Below, piece after piece: positions 21,974 to 32,359 of a stretch of 45,974 bases of DNA (position 1 is its first letter; each line of letters opens with the position of its first letter). The stretch is from Alkaliphilus sp. NP8 (GTDB lineage Bacteria; Bacillota; Clostridia; Peptostreptococcales; Natronincolaceae). A program made the position numbers and the translations under genes. The notes beneath the pieces are model-generated. The model made no database searches, was not told the DNA's origin, and saw only the letters and a list, made by a program, of their open reading frames with translations. Location of the stretch: contig JADWMM010000037.1 in NCBI GenBank assembly GCA_015978205.1, positions 1-45,974 of the forward strand, given 5' to 3'.

Positions 21974-23626
21974 TTAATTTAATATTTTTTTTATTTTTAA
22001 AGCTACATCTAAATTTAATCTATCTTTTTGACTATTTAAATCTAAATTTGTAATTTCTTGAATTCGTTGTATACGATAAAGAATAGTATTATAATGAGTA
22101 AAAAGTTCTTCAGATATTTTCCTTAGATTTCCATTATATTGAAAATACACTTCCAAAGTTTTTATCAACTCTGTACCACGTTTTAAGTCATATTGAACTA
22201 AAGGATATATTGTAGTGTTATAAAACTCTTCTAACTCTGTTTTTAAAACATCCTGGCATAGTATTTTATAAATACCTAAATTATCGAAATAAGTAATTTT
22301 ACTTTCACCTAAAATTCTTCCTATTTCTATTGCTTTAATTGAATCATAATAACTTTTATGTATTTTACTTAATCCTTTATATACACGACCTATTCCTATT
22401 TGAAAATCGTAAAATTTATTTCTTTTTATCATAAGTTTATTTAAATTAGAAGCAAAATCTTTTAATATTTTTTCACATTTATACTCATTATTTAGATTTA
22501 AAATTAAATGAATACTATCTATTTTGTTTACCATAAAAACCTCGTAAGGTGAGTTATATAAGAAACTTTCAATCTCTGAACTTAAAGAGTTTGTAACTTC
22601 CTCTAAAAACTCTAACCTTTCTTTGTTTTTGTCTTCAATCCTGGCTATAATCATTACATAGGATGAATCTAATTTTAAATTGAAATTATTTGCTTTATTT
22701 AAAGCATTTTGCTTTCTAGATTTATCTAATGAAAGCAATTCATCTAAAAACTCAGATTTATATTTATTTTCTATTTCCCTTATAGAAAGTTGCTTTAAAA
22801 TTTCTAATGCTATAGTTGTAGATGAAGTTTCTAAAACAGAAAGATCGAAGCCGCCTAAGGGTGTACATGCAGACCAGCTGAAAATATGACCGTAAATATT
22901 ATTTTTCACTATGATTGGCATAACCATACGTTTTAAATATTTCTGTTGGATTAATTCTGATTTTTCATGTAATTTTTTTTCATTCCACTGTCTTATATCA
23001 GATTTATAAAACTCTTGAGCATTTTTATGTAAAGCTTCCTTCGTATGATCTTGAACATTGTCAAAATTTAAAAACCACTCATGAGGGGTTCCTACGCATA
23101 TGGCAACTGGATTTCTCACATTTTTATAAATTATTTGTCCTATTTCTTTTATTTGTCCTCCTTCTAGTACAACCTGCATTAGATCTTCATGAATCTTTTC
23201 TAACCGCTGTAATAACGAAGTTTGCCTATTAAAAATTTCTTTAAAAATTGGTGTCATAATATCCGAGAAAGGAGTAGCATAATAAATATCAATAATTGGG
23301 AAATTCAATTTATTAGCTACATCTTTTACTTCCGAAGATAACGAGTCTAAATAAGGCGATATTTTAATTCCTATTCCTGCTAATCCTTTTTGGTAGCATT
23401 GTTTAATTAAAGATTTTTGAAGCTCTTTATTGTCTTTTTCAAAAGAATAAGCTGTTGTTAAAAGTAGTTCTCCTTTATCAACCCAATTTAAAATGTCAGG
23501 GTCTGCCATTATATTAACTTTAGTTACTGTATTACTAGTTCCTTTAAAACCAGCAATTAATTTACTATGTTTCATACATTCTAATTTTAAAACTTCATCT
23601 ATTATAATACCATTTTGTCTATCCAT
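21974..23626 (-). CDS. PucR-family purine catabolism regulator
   Basis: This is a cytoplasmic transcriptional regulator of 550 residues. The N-terminal PucR domain (about 1-125) includes VTKVNIMADPDILNWVDKGELLLTTAY, the characteristic start. A middle domain follows with ENKYKSEFLDELLSLDKSR and the GGDEF-like segment around residues 290-400. The C-terminal helix-turn-helix (about 485-540) reads YNGNLRKISEELFTHYNTILYRIQRIQEIT. A strong run of G (GGGTGGGGGG) precedes the ATG. In Bacillus, PucR controls purine and urate breakdown in response to intermediates. Placed next to this purine operon, it is the probable activator of both divergent transcripts, but no site is proven. Confidence 0.92.
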   Translation of the reverse strand: MDRQNGIIIDEVLKLECMKHSKLIAGFKGTSNTVTKVNIMADPDILNWVDKGELLLTTAYSFEKDNKELQKSLIKQCYQKGLAGIGIKISPYLDSLSSEVKDVANKLNFPIIDIYYATPFSDIMTPIFKEIFNRQTSLLQRLEKIHEDLMQVVLEGGQIKEIGQIIYKNVRNPVAICVGTPHEWFLNFDNVQDHTKEALHKNAQEFYKSDIRQWNEKKLHEKSELIQQKYLKRMVMPIIVKNNIYGHIFSWSACTPLGGFDLSVLETSSTTIALEILKQLSIREIENKYKSEFLDELLSLDKSRKQNALNKANNFNLKLDSSYVMIIARIEDKNKERLEFLEEVTNSLSSEIESFLYNSPYEVFMVNKIDSIHLILNLNNEYKCEKILKDFASNLNKLMIKRNKFYDFQIGIGRVYKGLSKIHKSYYDSIKAIEIGRILGESKITYFDNLGIYKILCQDVLKTELEEFYNTTIYPLVQYDLKRGTELIKTLEVYFQYNGNLRKISEELFTHYNTILYRIQRIQEITNLDLNSQKDRLNLDVALKIKKILN

Positions 23627-23832
23627 CCCCCCACCCTTTCCTTAAACAATGTGCAAAGTTTTAATCCTCATAGATTAACATTTCTTTCATCTATACTATT
23701 CTAAATTTTTAGATAAATTCCTTTGTATTTTTTTATTTATATATATAAATCTTTTTTGTTTTTTTATATAAATATAGGGTATTAAAAATTATGAGTAAAT
23801 ATTAGATTTATATTAGAGAGGAATGATAATTT

Positions 23833-24324
23833 ATGAATACTGAAGATCTTAATATTATTAAACAAGCAATTTTAAATGAAATCGAAGGTTATGAATTCTA
23901 TAAAATGGCAGCCGCACAGTCCGGTACAGATGATAGTAAAAAAGCATTTTTAGAATTAGCTAATGAAGAGTTAAAGCATGCTGATTATTTACAAGAACTT
24001 TTTGACAAGGTAAAAACTAGTAGTGAAGATGATTTCAAACTTTCTTTCTTAGCTGATGCTCCATCACCTAAAATTTTTGACTGGAAAAAAGTAGACGACA
24101 AATATACTAGCCTTGCTGTTTCAGTCTTTGGTATAGGAATTCAAATGGAAAGATCTTCTATAGACTTTTATGAAGACGCAAAACAAAAAACTAAATTTGA
24201 AGAAGCAAAAAAACTTTACGACCTTTTAATTAAGTGGGAGAAAGTTCACTTAGATCAATTTATTAAACAATATAATATTTACAAAGAAGTTTGGTGGAAT
24301 GAACAAGAATTTGCACCATTTTAG
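23833..24324 (+). CDS. Rubrerythrin-like ferritin-family protein
   Basis: This 163-residue four-helix-bundle protein is related to rubrerythrin/ferritin-like di-iron proteins, possibly for peroxide reduction or iron handling in an anaerobe. Helix 1 has NEIEGYEFYKMAA, helix 2 has ELANEELKHADYLQ with Glu46-x-x-His49, and helix 4 has KWEKVHLDQF with a second Glu-x-x-His. No C-terminal rubredoxin domain (Cys-x-x-Cys) is present, so it is not a complete rubrerythrin. It is monocistronic, bounded downstream by a strong terminator, and sits divergently from pucR. No functional link to purines is visible. Confidence 0.85.
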   Translation: MNTEDLNIIKQAILNEIEGYEFYKMAAAQSGTDDSKKAFLELANEELKHADYLQELFDKVKTSSEDDFKLSFLADAPSPKIFDWKKVDDKYTSLAVSVFGIGIQMERSSIDFYEDAKQKTKFEEAKKLYDLLIKWEKVHLDQFIKQYNIYKEVWWNEQEFAPF

Positions 24325-24364
24325 ATATAATTTCATACGTTTCCAGATTCACTAAATTAAAGAT

Positions 24365-24426
24365 TACTTAAATATAAAATAGAGGATGAAGCTAATTAGC
24401 TTCATCCTCTATTTTATATTTAAGTA
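24365..24426. terminator. Loop-free 31-bp perfect inverted repeat, bidirectional terminator
   Basis: Positions 24365-24395 and 24396-24426 are exact reverse complements with no spacer. The core AGAGGATGAAGC and its complement are GC-richer, while the outer arms (AAATATAAAAT and complement) are AT-rich. It lies between convergent ferritin and peptidase genes. Confidence 0.85.
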
Positions 24427-24430
24427 GTGC

Positions 24431-25246
24431 TTATTCAATTCCAAAATATTCTTCTAACGTTATTTGTTCATTATATATTTTTTGTGCTACATCTTTTCCT
24501 ACATATCTTAAATGCCAAGGCTCGTAAAGATATCCTGTAATATGAGTTTTATCTTTAGGATATCGTATAATAAATCCAAATTTATGAGCATTATCTTTTA
24601 CCCATTTACCTTCATTAGTATTTCCAAATTCTTCTTCCAGGCCAAATCCAACTTGTTGACTAGTTATATCCATAGCTAAACCTGTTTGATGCTCACTCTG
24701 CCCTGGCCTTGCACTTAATTTATTCGCTTCTTCTTCTCCCATTCTATCTGCAAAGTTATTAAAAATATATTTTTGAGTATTATAGGATCTATATCCAGAT
24801 AGTGCAAATATATACTTTCCTTCTTCGTAAGCATTTTTAAAAAGCTCTTCTAAGGCCTTAGCAGCTTCTTGTCTCATATATTTCTTTTCATGTTCTCCGT
24901 CAAATGAAAATTTCACATCTGGTATTACTAAATCATCAGGTTTATAGTCTGAATCTACATGTATATCTTTATTTACAACAATAAGAATATCTTCTGCTTT
25001 ATCAATCGAAACTGGATAATTTTTTACTTCTTCTTGTTTATCAGCTTCATTATTAAAATTTTCCTCTTCTGTATTTAGATTATTAGAGTTCTCTTCTGAA
25101 ATCTGACCAGCAATAACTGTATCTGGATAAAAAAGTTTATCCTTTAGTATGAATAGAGTTGTTAAAACTATACAGAATACAACTAAAGTTGAAAACAATC
25201 TATTAAACCTTTTTCTTTGTTTACTTTTTATCCTAGTTTTTCTCAT
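24431..25246 (-). CDS. VanY-type D-alanyl-D-alanine carboxypeptidase
   Basis: This zinc peptidase trims the terminal D-Ala of peptidoglycan stem peptides on the outside of the membrane. A basic N-terminus and a single membrane span (about residues 16-33) are followed by an Asn/Glu-rich linker (about 45-80). The VanY/DacB domain (PF02557) occupies about 95-271. Metal and catalytic residues are in SARPGQSEHQTGLAMDIT and YEPWHLRYVG. Its 271 residues are typical. AAAGGATG is well placed before the ATG. It is a single gene between the 31-bp terminator and yczE, with no antibiotic-resistance genes nearby, so a housekeeping role is likely. Confidence 0.92.
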   Translation of the reverse strand: MRKTRIKSKQRKRFNRLFSTLVVFCIVLTTLFILKDKLFYPDTVIAGQISEENSNNLNTEEENFNNEADKQEEVKNYPVSIDKAEDILIVVNKDIHVDSDYKPDDLVIPDVKFSFDGEHEKKYMRQEAAKALEELFKNAYEEGKYIFALSGYRSYNTQKYIFNNFADRMGEEEANKLSARPGQSEHQTGLAMDITSQQVGFGLEEEFGNTNEGKWVKDNAHKFGFIIRYPKDKTHITGYLYEPWHLRYVGKDVAQKIYNEQITLEEYFGIE

Positions 25247-25370
25247 AATAATTCATCCTTTATCATTTTATATTTTATCATTAGATAATAAAATTTAATT
25301 AACAAATAAAATTATAACATATTTGTCGAAAAATAAATGATAAAGTTGAAATTTTAACTTTATTGTAATC

Positions 25371-26057
25371 TTATTTTTGACTTTTTACTAAATCTTTATC
25401 TTTATTTAGAGCTATATAGTCAAAAATTTTCCTCTGACATGTTGTTTTTGCATCAAATCCTTTATATTCAAAAACCTTATCCAATATATACCCTCCACTG
25501 AAAGTCGCAATTACAGTCCCTACACCAACAATTCCACCTAATAAAAACCCTAGAACTAAAACAATAGATTCTATTCCTGTTCGAACATACTTTACATCTA
25601 ATCCTGTTATTTGTACCATCCCAACCATAAGCCCATCTCTAGGCCCTGCTCCTAATTCATACTTTAAATATGAATACATACCATAGTTTTGTACAATGAG
25701 AGCATAAAATAAAACTAATATCTTAAGAAAGAAGTTTTCAGGAGATAGTAAAATATTAAATTTAGAAACTATATCTATAAAATATCCAATAAATATCATA
25801 TTAAGTATGGTTCCTATACCTATATGAATTTTAATACTTATAGTAAATAATACTATAAGAAATCCCATTATTTGTGTAACTTGACCAAACTCTAAGCTTA
25901 TATGATTACTCATTCCTAAAGCAAGAGTATCCCAAGGTGCCATTCCAAAATCTAATGCTTTAATTTGAGCTATCCCGTAGCCTATAATTAAAAAAGCTAA
26001 CATTAAACCTGGTATTTTCTTTCCGTCTTCAACTAACAACTTCTTATTTAATTTCAT
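25371..26057 (-). CDS. YczE/YyaS/YitT-family integral membrane protein
   Basis: This 228-residue membrane protein has about five or six hydrophobic segments. The early MLAFLIIGYGIAQIKALDFGMAPWDTLALG is the hallmark of the YczE family, followed by QVTQIMGFLIVLF, IGTILNMIFIGYFID, GAGPRDGLMVGM and GGIVGVGTVIATFSGGYI. Its biochemical role is unknown; the Bacillus YczE protein has been linked to secondary-metabolite production. The C-terminus is charged and cytoplasmic. AAGGATG precedes the ATG by seven bases. It stands alone. Confidence 0.88.
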   Translation of the reverse strand: MKLNKKLLVEDGKKIPGLMLAFLIIGYGIAQIKALDFGMAPWDTLALGMSNHISLEFGQVTQIMGFLIVLFTISIKIHIGIGTILNMIFIGYFIDIVSKFNILLSPENFFLKILVLFYALIVQNYGMYSYLKYELGAGPRDGLMVGMVQITGLDVKYVRTGIESIVLVLGFLLGGIVGVGTVIATFSGGYILDKVFEYKGFDAKTTCQRKIFDYIALNKDKDLVKSQK

Positions 26058-26192
26058 ATTAACACATCCTTATGCTATATATTATACTCGTTATTAAATA
26101 ATAAACAATAAATAATAACTATTATATTTATATTATAATTGCTATTAGTGTTTTATCATAGTTTTTATTTTTACTTATTTGAAGTCCACTAA

Positions 26193-26237
26193 AAAAGGTG
26201 TTATACTACTTATTTTGTAAGCAATATAACACCTTTT
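26193..26237 (-). terminator. Terminator after the lipoprotein oxidoreductase gene
   Basis: AAAAGGTGTTATA (26193-26205) and TATAACACCTTTT (26225-26237) form a 13-bp perfect stem with a 19-base loop, with an A/T tract on both sides. It lies 12 bases beyond the stop of the oxidoreductase gene. Confidence 0.8.
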
Positions 26238-26249
26238 AAAATAAATAAT

Positions 26250-27145
26250 TTATTTTAAAAACACTTCTTTTAATTCATTCTTTAAATCTTGTCTTAATTC
26301 CGTTATTTCTTCTTTATAATTTTCTGAGTTATTACTAGGAGTTCTATCATTCACAAATCTTCCTTTGTTTTCTAATCCCCAGAATCCAGCAGTATCATCA
26401 TCCATTACTTTGAAAGCTTTCATGTACTCATCCCAAGCTTCATCATCAATTCCTACACCATCTCCAATGTAGCCTCTTCCACCACCTAAGAATCCTGCAT
26501 TCATTATTGTATAAATAGACTTATCTTTTAATAGTCCTTCTAAACCAGAATCTGTATCTCTATATGCAAATTGCTTAGCAAATACTCTTTCCATATAACC
26601 TTTAACTATTGCTGTTGGAGTGTCGTGCCAATTTGGGTAAACAAATATAATATGGTCTGCTTGACTTACAAATTCTTGTTCCTTCTTAATCTCTTCTGAA
26701 GCTTGTCCCGTTCCATCTTTTGCATAATAAAATTCTTCACGAGATACAACTGGATCAAACTCCATATCATATAAATCTCTTAATTCTACTTCCACTCCAT
26801 TTTCTTCAAAATATTCCATAGCTGTATTTGCTAAGTCATAATTAACACTATATTTTCTTGGATCAGCCACTACAAATAATACTTTCTTTTTGTCTCCATC
26901 TGTAAATCCTTTTGGTTTATAAGTATCAACCAAATTTTCAGGAACTATTGAAGCAGATGTTGTTCCATCTGTTGATGCTGATGTTACAGTATCAGCATCT
27001 TCTGATCCTACACTATCCACTTTCTCTGCTACTTGAGGTGTGTCTGAATTTTGTGTAGAATTTGTAGGCGTATCTGCCTTTGAGCAAGCAACTACTCCAG
27101 AAAGCATAGTTGCTATAATAGTCATTAGTACTATATTTTTTTCAT
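26250..27145 (-). pseudogene. Lipoprotein NAD(P)H-oxidoreductase (flavodoxin fold), frame break in the signal peptide
   Basis: The protein has the flavodoxin-like fold of NAD(P)H quinone reductases (PF02525): KVLFVVADPRKYSVNYDLANTAM, DHIIFVYPNWHDTPTAIVKGYMERVF and MNAGFLGGGRGYIGDG. A lipobox VVAC lies before a Thr/Ser/Asp-rich linker, so it is exported and lipid-anchored. The in-frame ATG at 27125 has no ribosome site. A perfect one (AAGGGG) lies seven bases before the ATG at 27145, which enters a run of seven A and then stops at TAG. One extra A would give MKKNIVLMTIIATML, an ideal lipoprotein leader joined to the rest. The gene is thus either slippage-dependent, phase-variable, or affected by a base-calling error; I call it broken only in that sense. 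It is intact from 27125 down. Confidence 0.75.
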
Positions 27146-27213
27146 TTGTATTCCCCTTAAATTTATATATGATAATTTATATATAAATAATTACTACTAT
27201 TAAAGTTAATAAT

Positions 27214-27231
27214 TACAATAACAGAATTGTA
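27214..27231. promoter_or_regulatory. Candidate LysR-type operator
   Basis: TACAAT-N6-ATTGTA is a perfect dyad between the LysR stop and the oxidoreductase start and contains two overlapping T-N11-A patterns (27214/27226 and 27219/27231), the generic LysR box. It lies about 70-85 bases ahead of the ATG at 27145, suitable for an activator. Confidence 0.45.
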
Positions 27232-27266
27232 TTGTTTCCAAATCATTTAAATTTAATTTAATACTG

Positions 27267-28172
27267 TTATCTATACGCTTCTATTAATTTATCTATAAAA
27301 AATGTTAATTCTTCTTTTAAAATTTCATTTTTTCTTTTAACCATTGCACAAGTTATTGAAAGAGTTTTATCAGAATAAGGTATTCTTGCTAAATCACTTG
27401 GTAATTCTTTATTGCATTTCCAGTCAATTTCTATAGCAAATGATGGAAGTTTGTGTAGCGCATCATTATAAGTCTTATTTCCATTAGCTAGTATAGTTTT
27501 TTTATTATACGGAATACCTAAATATTCTAGCTCATAGTCAAAACCAAACATACCTTCAAATAAATATGACTTTTTTACATGGAAAAGTCCTTTTAAATCT
27601 TCTTTTTCTAGCTTTTCTTTTTTGCTTAAAGATGAATTCTTACTAATATGAATTCTAAATTTGCCTTTAAAAAGATTTTTTAGCTCTAACCCTTCAGCTG
27701 TTAAAAAATGTGTTAGTTTTTTTAGTTGAAAATCGCTATATATAATTATAGCTATATCAGAATCTCTAAGATTGACTTTTTGTATAGCCTTTTCAACCCC
27801 ACATTCATATATCTCAAACTCATAATTATTTTTATTGTATTTTTTGCAAACCTCGAAAAATTGAGAATTTATAATTTCAGAACCAAAAGAAGGAATTTTA
27901 ATTTTATTTTCATTTGAGTTTGTCATTAATTTCTTCTCTACAATCTTATATTGTTCCACCATTGCTTTTGCATAATGATACACTTCAACACCATAGGAAG
28001 TTAATGTTACTCCCCTATTAGTTCTATTAAATATGGTTTTTCCTATTTCTTTCTCTAAGTTTGCAATTTGCCCACTTAAATTTGGCTGGGAAACAAATAA
28101 GTTATTAGCAGCCTTTGATATACTTCCAGTTTCTACAACTTCAACTATAGCTCTTAATTGGTTAAAATCCAT
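27267..28172 (-). CDS. LysR-family transcriptional regulator
   Basis: The N-terminal winged helix-turn-helix is clear: MDFNQLRAIVEVVETGSISKAANNLFVSQPNLSGQIANLEKEIG, then FNRTNRGVTLTSYG. An effector-binding domain follows to residue 301, with a weaker match in PLDLPR-type segments such as RIPYSDKTLSITCAM at the end. The start is ATG at 28172, six bases after GAGG; upstream GTG and ATG codons lie within or before that site. The gene is directly upstream of, and in the same direction as, the lipoprotein oxidoreductase, which it probably controls through the dyad at 27214-27231. The inducer is unknown, but a redox-active compound would fit. Confidence 0.92.
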   Translation of the reverse strand: MDFNQLRAIVEVVETGSISKAANNLFVSQPNLSGQIANLEKEIGKTIFNRTNRGVTLTSYGVEVYHYAKAMVEQYKIVEKKLMTNSNENKIKIPSFGSEIINSQFFEVCKKYNKNNYEFEIYECGVEKAIQKVNLRDSDIAIIIYSDFQLKKLTHFLTAEGLELKNLFKGKFRIHISKNSSLSKKEKLEKEDLKGLFHVKKSYLFEGMFGFDYELEYLGIPYNKKTILANGNKTYNDALHKLPSFAIEIDWKCNKELPSDLARIPYSDKTLSITCAMVKRKNEILKEELTFFIDKLIEAYR

Positions 28173-28334
28173 ATTCATCCTCTTCTTCACAAATTATTAT
28201 TTTTATAATTTATTTTTATATTTAATAAATTTTATTTATATTTAACATTGTATACTATTTAACAAAGATTTCAATATTCTGGTTATGCGCATTTTTTATA
28301 GCTACTACATGTATTTTTATATATCTACAAAAAA

Positions 28335-28349
28335 CTGCATATTCTGCAG
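28335..28349. promoter_or_regulatory. Small dyad upstream of the LysR gene
   Basis: CTGCA-N5-TGCAG contains a T-N11-A spacing and lies about 165 bases ahead of the LysR start, in an otherwise AT-rich intergenic region. It may be an autoregulatory site; support is weak. Confidence 0.25.
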
Positions 28350-28378
28350 GCAAAACTTACATTAAATAAGCTTTATAT

Positions 28379-28422
28379 AAAAAAACATGTGACTTTATAT
28401 AATTCAAGTCACATGTTTTTTT
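28379..28422 (-). terminator. Terminator after tpx
   Basis: A 17-bp perfect stem (28379-28395 with 28406-28422) built on ACATGTGACTT has seven A on one side and seven T on the other, with a ten-base loop. It lies just beyond the tpx stop and is likely bidirectional. Confidence 0.85.
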
Positions 28423-28440
28423 ATAATTCGCTTTTATATC

Positions 28441-28956
28441 TTATACTAATTTTTTAGCTTCTTCTATTGCTTTATCATAATTTGGATGTTCTGTAACCTC
28501 TTTTACATATTCAACATACTTAACATTATTATCTTTGTCTAAAATAATAATTCCTCTACTAAGCAATCTAAGCTCTTCCATAACAAATCCATAATTCATT
28601 CCAAAGGATAAATCTTTATGATCAGATAAAGTGATTACTTTATCTATTCCTTTGGCACCACAGAATCTTTGCTGTGCAAATGGTAAATCTACACTTATAG
28701 TAAGTATTACAACATCTCCTAAGTTAGATGCTTCTTGATTAAAGTGTGTAGTTTGAAATTCACATACTCCTGTATCTAAAGAAGGAACAATACTGATAAT
28801 TTTCACTTTATCTTCTGCATCTTTTAAAGAATACGGTTGCAAATCATTTGTAAGTACTGTAAAATCTGGTGCCTTATCTCCTACTTTTATTTCTTTTCCT
28901 ATTAATGTAACTGGGTTACCTCCCATTGTTACTAAGCCTTGTCTCTTATCTGACAT
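28441..28956 (-). CDS. tpx: Thiol peroxidase Tpx (atypical 2-Cys peroxiredoxin)
   Basis: It reduces hydrogen peroxide and alkyl hydroperoxides using thioredoxin. The protein has 171 residues with GNPVTLIGKEIKVGDKAPDF near the N-terminus. The peroxidatic Cys65 sits in PSLDTGVCEFQTTHFN, the resolving Cys99 in LPFAQQRFCGAKGI, and the end is marked by RGIIILDKDNNVKYVEYV. The start is ATG at 28956, eight bases after AAAGGAG; an upstream TTG lies before this site. The gene is monocistronic, and it fits the oxygen-defence needs of an anaerobe together with the ferritin-like protein nearby. Confidence 0.96.
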   Translation of the reverse strand: MSDKRQGLVTMGGNPVTLIGKEIKVGDKAPDFTVLTNDLQPYSLKDAEDKVKIISIVPSLDTGVCEFQTTHFNQEASNLGDVVILTISVDLPFAQQRFCGAKGIDKVITLSDHKDLSFGMNYGFVMEELRLLSRGIIILDKDNNVKYVEYVKEVTEHPNYDKAIEEAKKLV

Positions 28957-29104
28957 AGAATAATCTCCTTTCAAACATTAATTTAAATATATTTAATTAT
29001 GTTAAATTAAATTTTAGTAAATATATTGCCTTAATAAAATACCCTTAATCAATTATATTAAACGTATAAATGCTTTTTTATTTTATCAATTAAATTATTA
29101 AATT

Positions 29105-29129
29105 AAAAAACAAGTAGAGCTTGTTTTTT
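29105..29129 (-). terminator. Terminator after ung
   Basis: AAAAAACAAG (29105-29114) and CTTGTTTTTT (29120-29129) form a 10-bp stem with a five-base loop and a T tract, 25 bases past the ung stop. Confidence 0.8.
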
Positions 29130-29154
29130 CTGTTTATATATATGATAGTTCAAA

Positions 29155-29832
29155 CTATATATTATTTATTTGCCAATCTATAGGGTTTTCATTTATGGAT
29201 TTTAAAAATTCATTTGTTTTAGAAAAAGGCTTAGATCCAAAAAAACCTTTTCTAGCTGATAGAGGACTAGGATGTACAGATTTTATTATGTAATGACTCG
29301 GATTTGTTATTAGTTTTTCTTTGCTAATAGCATTATTTCCCCAAAATATAAACACTATGGGATCTTTTGTATTGTTTAACAAATCTATTATATTATCAGT
29401 AAATATTTGCCATCCTATTTTTTTATGAGAATTAGCTTCTCCCTTTTTTACTGTTAAGACTGTATTCAGTAAAAGCACGCCCTGATCAGCCCATTTTTTT
29501 AAGTAGCCATTATTAGGCATATAACAGCCTAAATCTTCATTTAATTCTTTATATATATTTCTTAATGAAGGTGGTATTTTAACTTCTGGTTTTACAGAAA
29601 AACTAAGACCATGAGCTTGATTTGGACCATGGTATGGGTCTTGTCCTAATATAACTACTTTTACATCTTTATATGCAGTATAATGCAAGGCATTAAAAAT
29701 ATCATTCATAGATGGATATATAGTATTAGTTTTGTATTCCTTTATTAAAAATGTTTTTAGCTTTTGATAATATTCTTTATTAAACTCTTCTTCTAATAAA
29801 AGTCCCCAATCATTATTAAATTTTGCTGCCAT
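29155..29832 (-). CDS. ung: Uracil-DNA glycosylase (family 1)
   Basis: It removes uracil from DNA at the start of base-excision repair. The water-activating motif [18 protein letters not shown] begins at residue 63 with catalytic Asp65. The uracil-binding LLLNTVLTV and the DNA-intercalation loop HPSPLSA near residue 190 are present. Its 225 residues are the normal length. GGGAGG precedes the ATG. It is a single gene with its own terminator, divergent from the ABC-F gene. Confidence 0.97.
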   Translation of the reverse strand: MAAKFNNDWGLLLEEEFNKEYYQKLKTFLIKEYKTNTIYPSMNDIFNALHYTAYKDVKVVILGQDPYHGPNQAHGLSFSVKPEVKIPPSLRNIYKELNEDLGCYMPNNGYLKKWADQGVLLLNTVLTVKKGEANSHKKIGWQIFTDNIIDLLNNTKDPIVFIFWGNNAISKEKLITNPSHYIIKSVHPSPLSARKGFFGSKPFSKTNEFLKSINENPIDWQINNI

Positions 29833-29928
29833 TTATATTCCTCCCAAATAAACTTTAGTACTTTAAAACTTAGTTTTACTTTAATACTACAGGATTATAC
29901 CACTAAATAAAAGAAAAACAATAATCAA

Positions 29929-31589
<1,661 letters not shown>

Positions 31590-31621
31590 AGTTCATTTCA
31601 TGCTACAGTATAGACAATAAA

Positions 31622-31659
31622 AAAACTCCTAAAAGGCATTACTGCCCTTTAGGAGTTTT
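31622..31659. terminator. Bidirectional terminator between ABC-F and HD genes
   Basis: AAAACTCCTAAAAGGCA (31622-31638) pairs with TGCCCTTTAGGAGTTTT (31643-31659) around a four-base loop with one mismatch. A and T tracts flank the stem, which lies between two convergent genes. Confidence 0.85.
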
Positions 31660-31677
31660 AAAATTTCTGTTTTATTT

Positions 31678-32343
31678 TTATAATAATTTAGTTCCATTCA
31701 TAATTAATTCAAATTTACAATCTAAAAAGTTTGCTGCTTTTTTACACATCATCATTCTGTTTAAAAAGATTTCAAAGTACTCCATAAGAGAAGATATTTC
31801 TACATCTATCTTCATTTCTAACAGTATTATTCTTTTTTCAGAATCTACTTTAACATTGGCTTGTTCGACTGCATAGTTCACTCGATCATGAATATCAAAG
31901 GTTGAAATATCTCTATTTCTAACTCTACTTCTTCTCACATCAGATTTATCAGCTAATATTAATGCTGCTGAAGCTAGATTAACTGGATTTCCTGTACCTT
32001 CATCATGATTTCCTATTGCTGATGTAACAATAGCTATTTCTTCTGGGTCCATTCCCATTCTAGTTAAAATATTAAAAGCTAACGTAGCTCCTGTTTGTGC
32101 ATGCTCCACTCTATTAATCATATTTCCTATGTCATGAATATATCCAGATATTTTAGCTAATTCAACATCTCTTTCATTATAGCCTAAAGTAGATAATATG
32201 TCTGCTGCAATATTAGCTACTCTTCCTACATGTACAAAAGAATGTTCTGTAAATCCTAGTAAAGATAATAAATCATCAGCTTTTTGTATATATGTTTCAA
32301 TTTCTTTGTTTTTTCTTATGTCTTCAAAAGTTATTTTTTTCAT
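31678..32343 (-). CDS. HD-domain phosphohydrolase
   Basis: This 221-residue protein belongs to the HD superfamily of metal-dependent phosphohydrolases. The metal ligands are visible as HVGRVANIAADIL (first His, about residue 39), the HD pair in GYIHDIGNMINRVEHA, and NHDEGTGNPVNLASAALILADKSD with the distal Asp. The C-terminal part (about 160-221) is extra and resembles no domain I know. The substrate could be a nucleotide or a signalling nucleotide; the sequence does not say. AAGGGG precedes the ATG. It lies 16 bases after the antiporter gene and probably forms a two-gene operon with it, under the Mn riboswitch. Confidence 0.88.
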   Translation of the reverse strand: MKKITFEDIRKNKEIETYIQKADDLLSLLGFTEHSFVHVGRVANIAADILSTLGYNERDVELAKISGYIHDIGNMINRVEHAQTGATLAFNILTRMGMDPEEIAIVTSAIGNHDEGTGNPVNLASAALILADKSDVRRSRVRNRDISTFDIHDRVNYAVEQANVKVDSEKRIILLEMKIDVEISSLMEYFEIFLNRMMMCKKAANFLDCKFELIMNGTKLL

Positions 32344-32359
32344 GTTTTGATCCCCTTTA

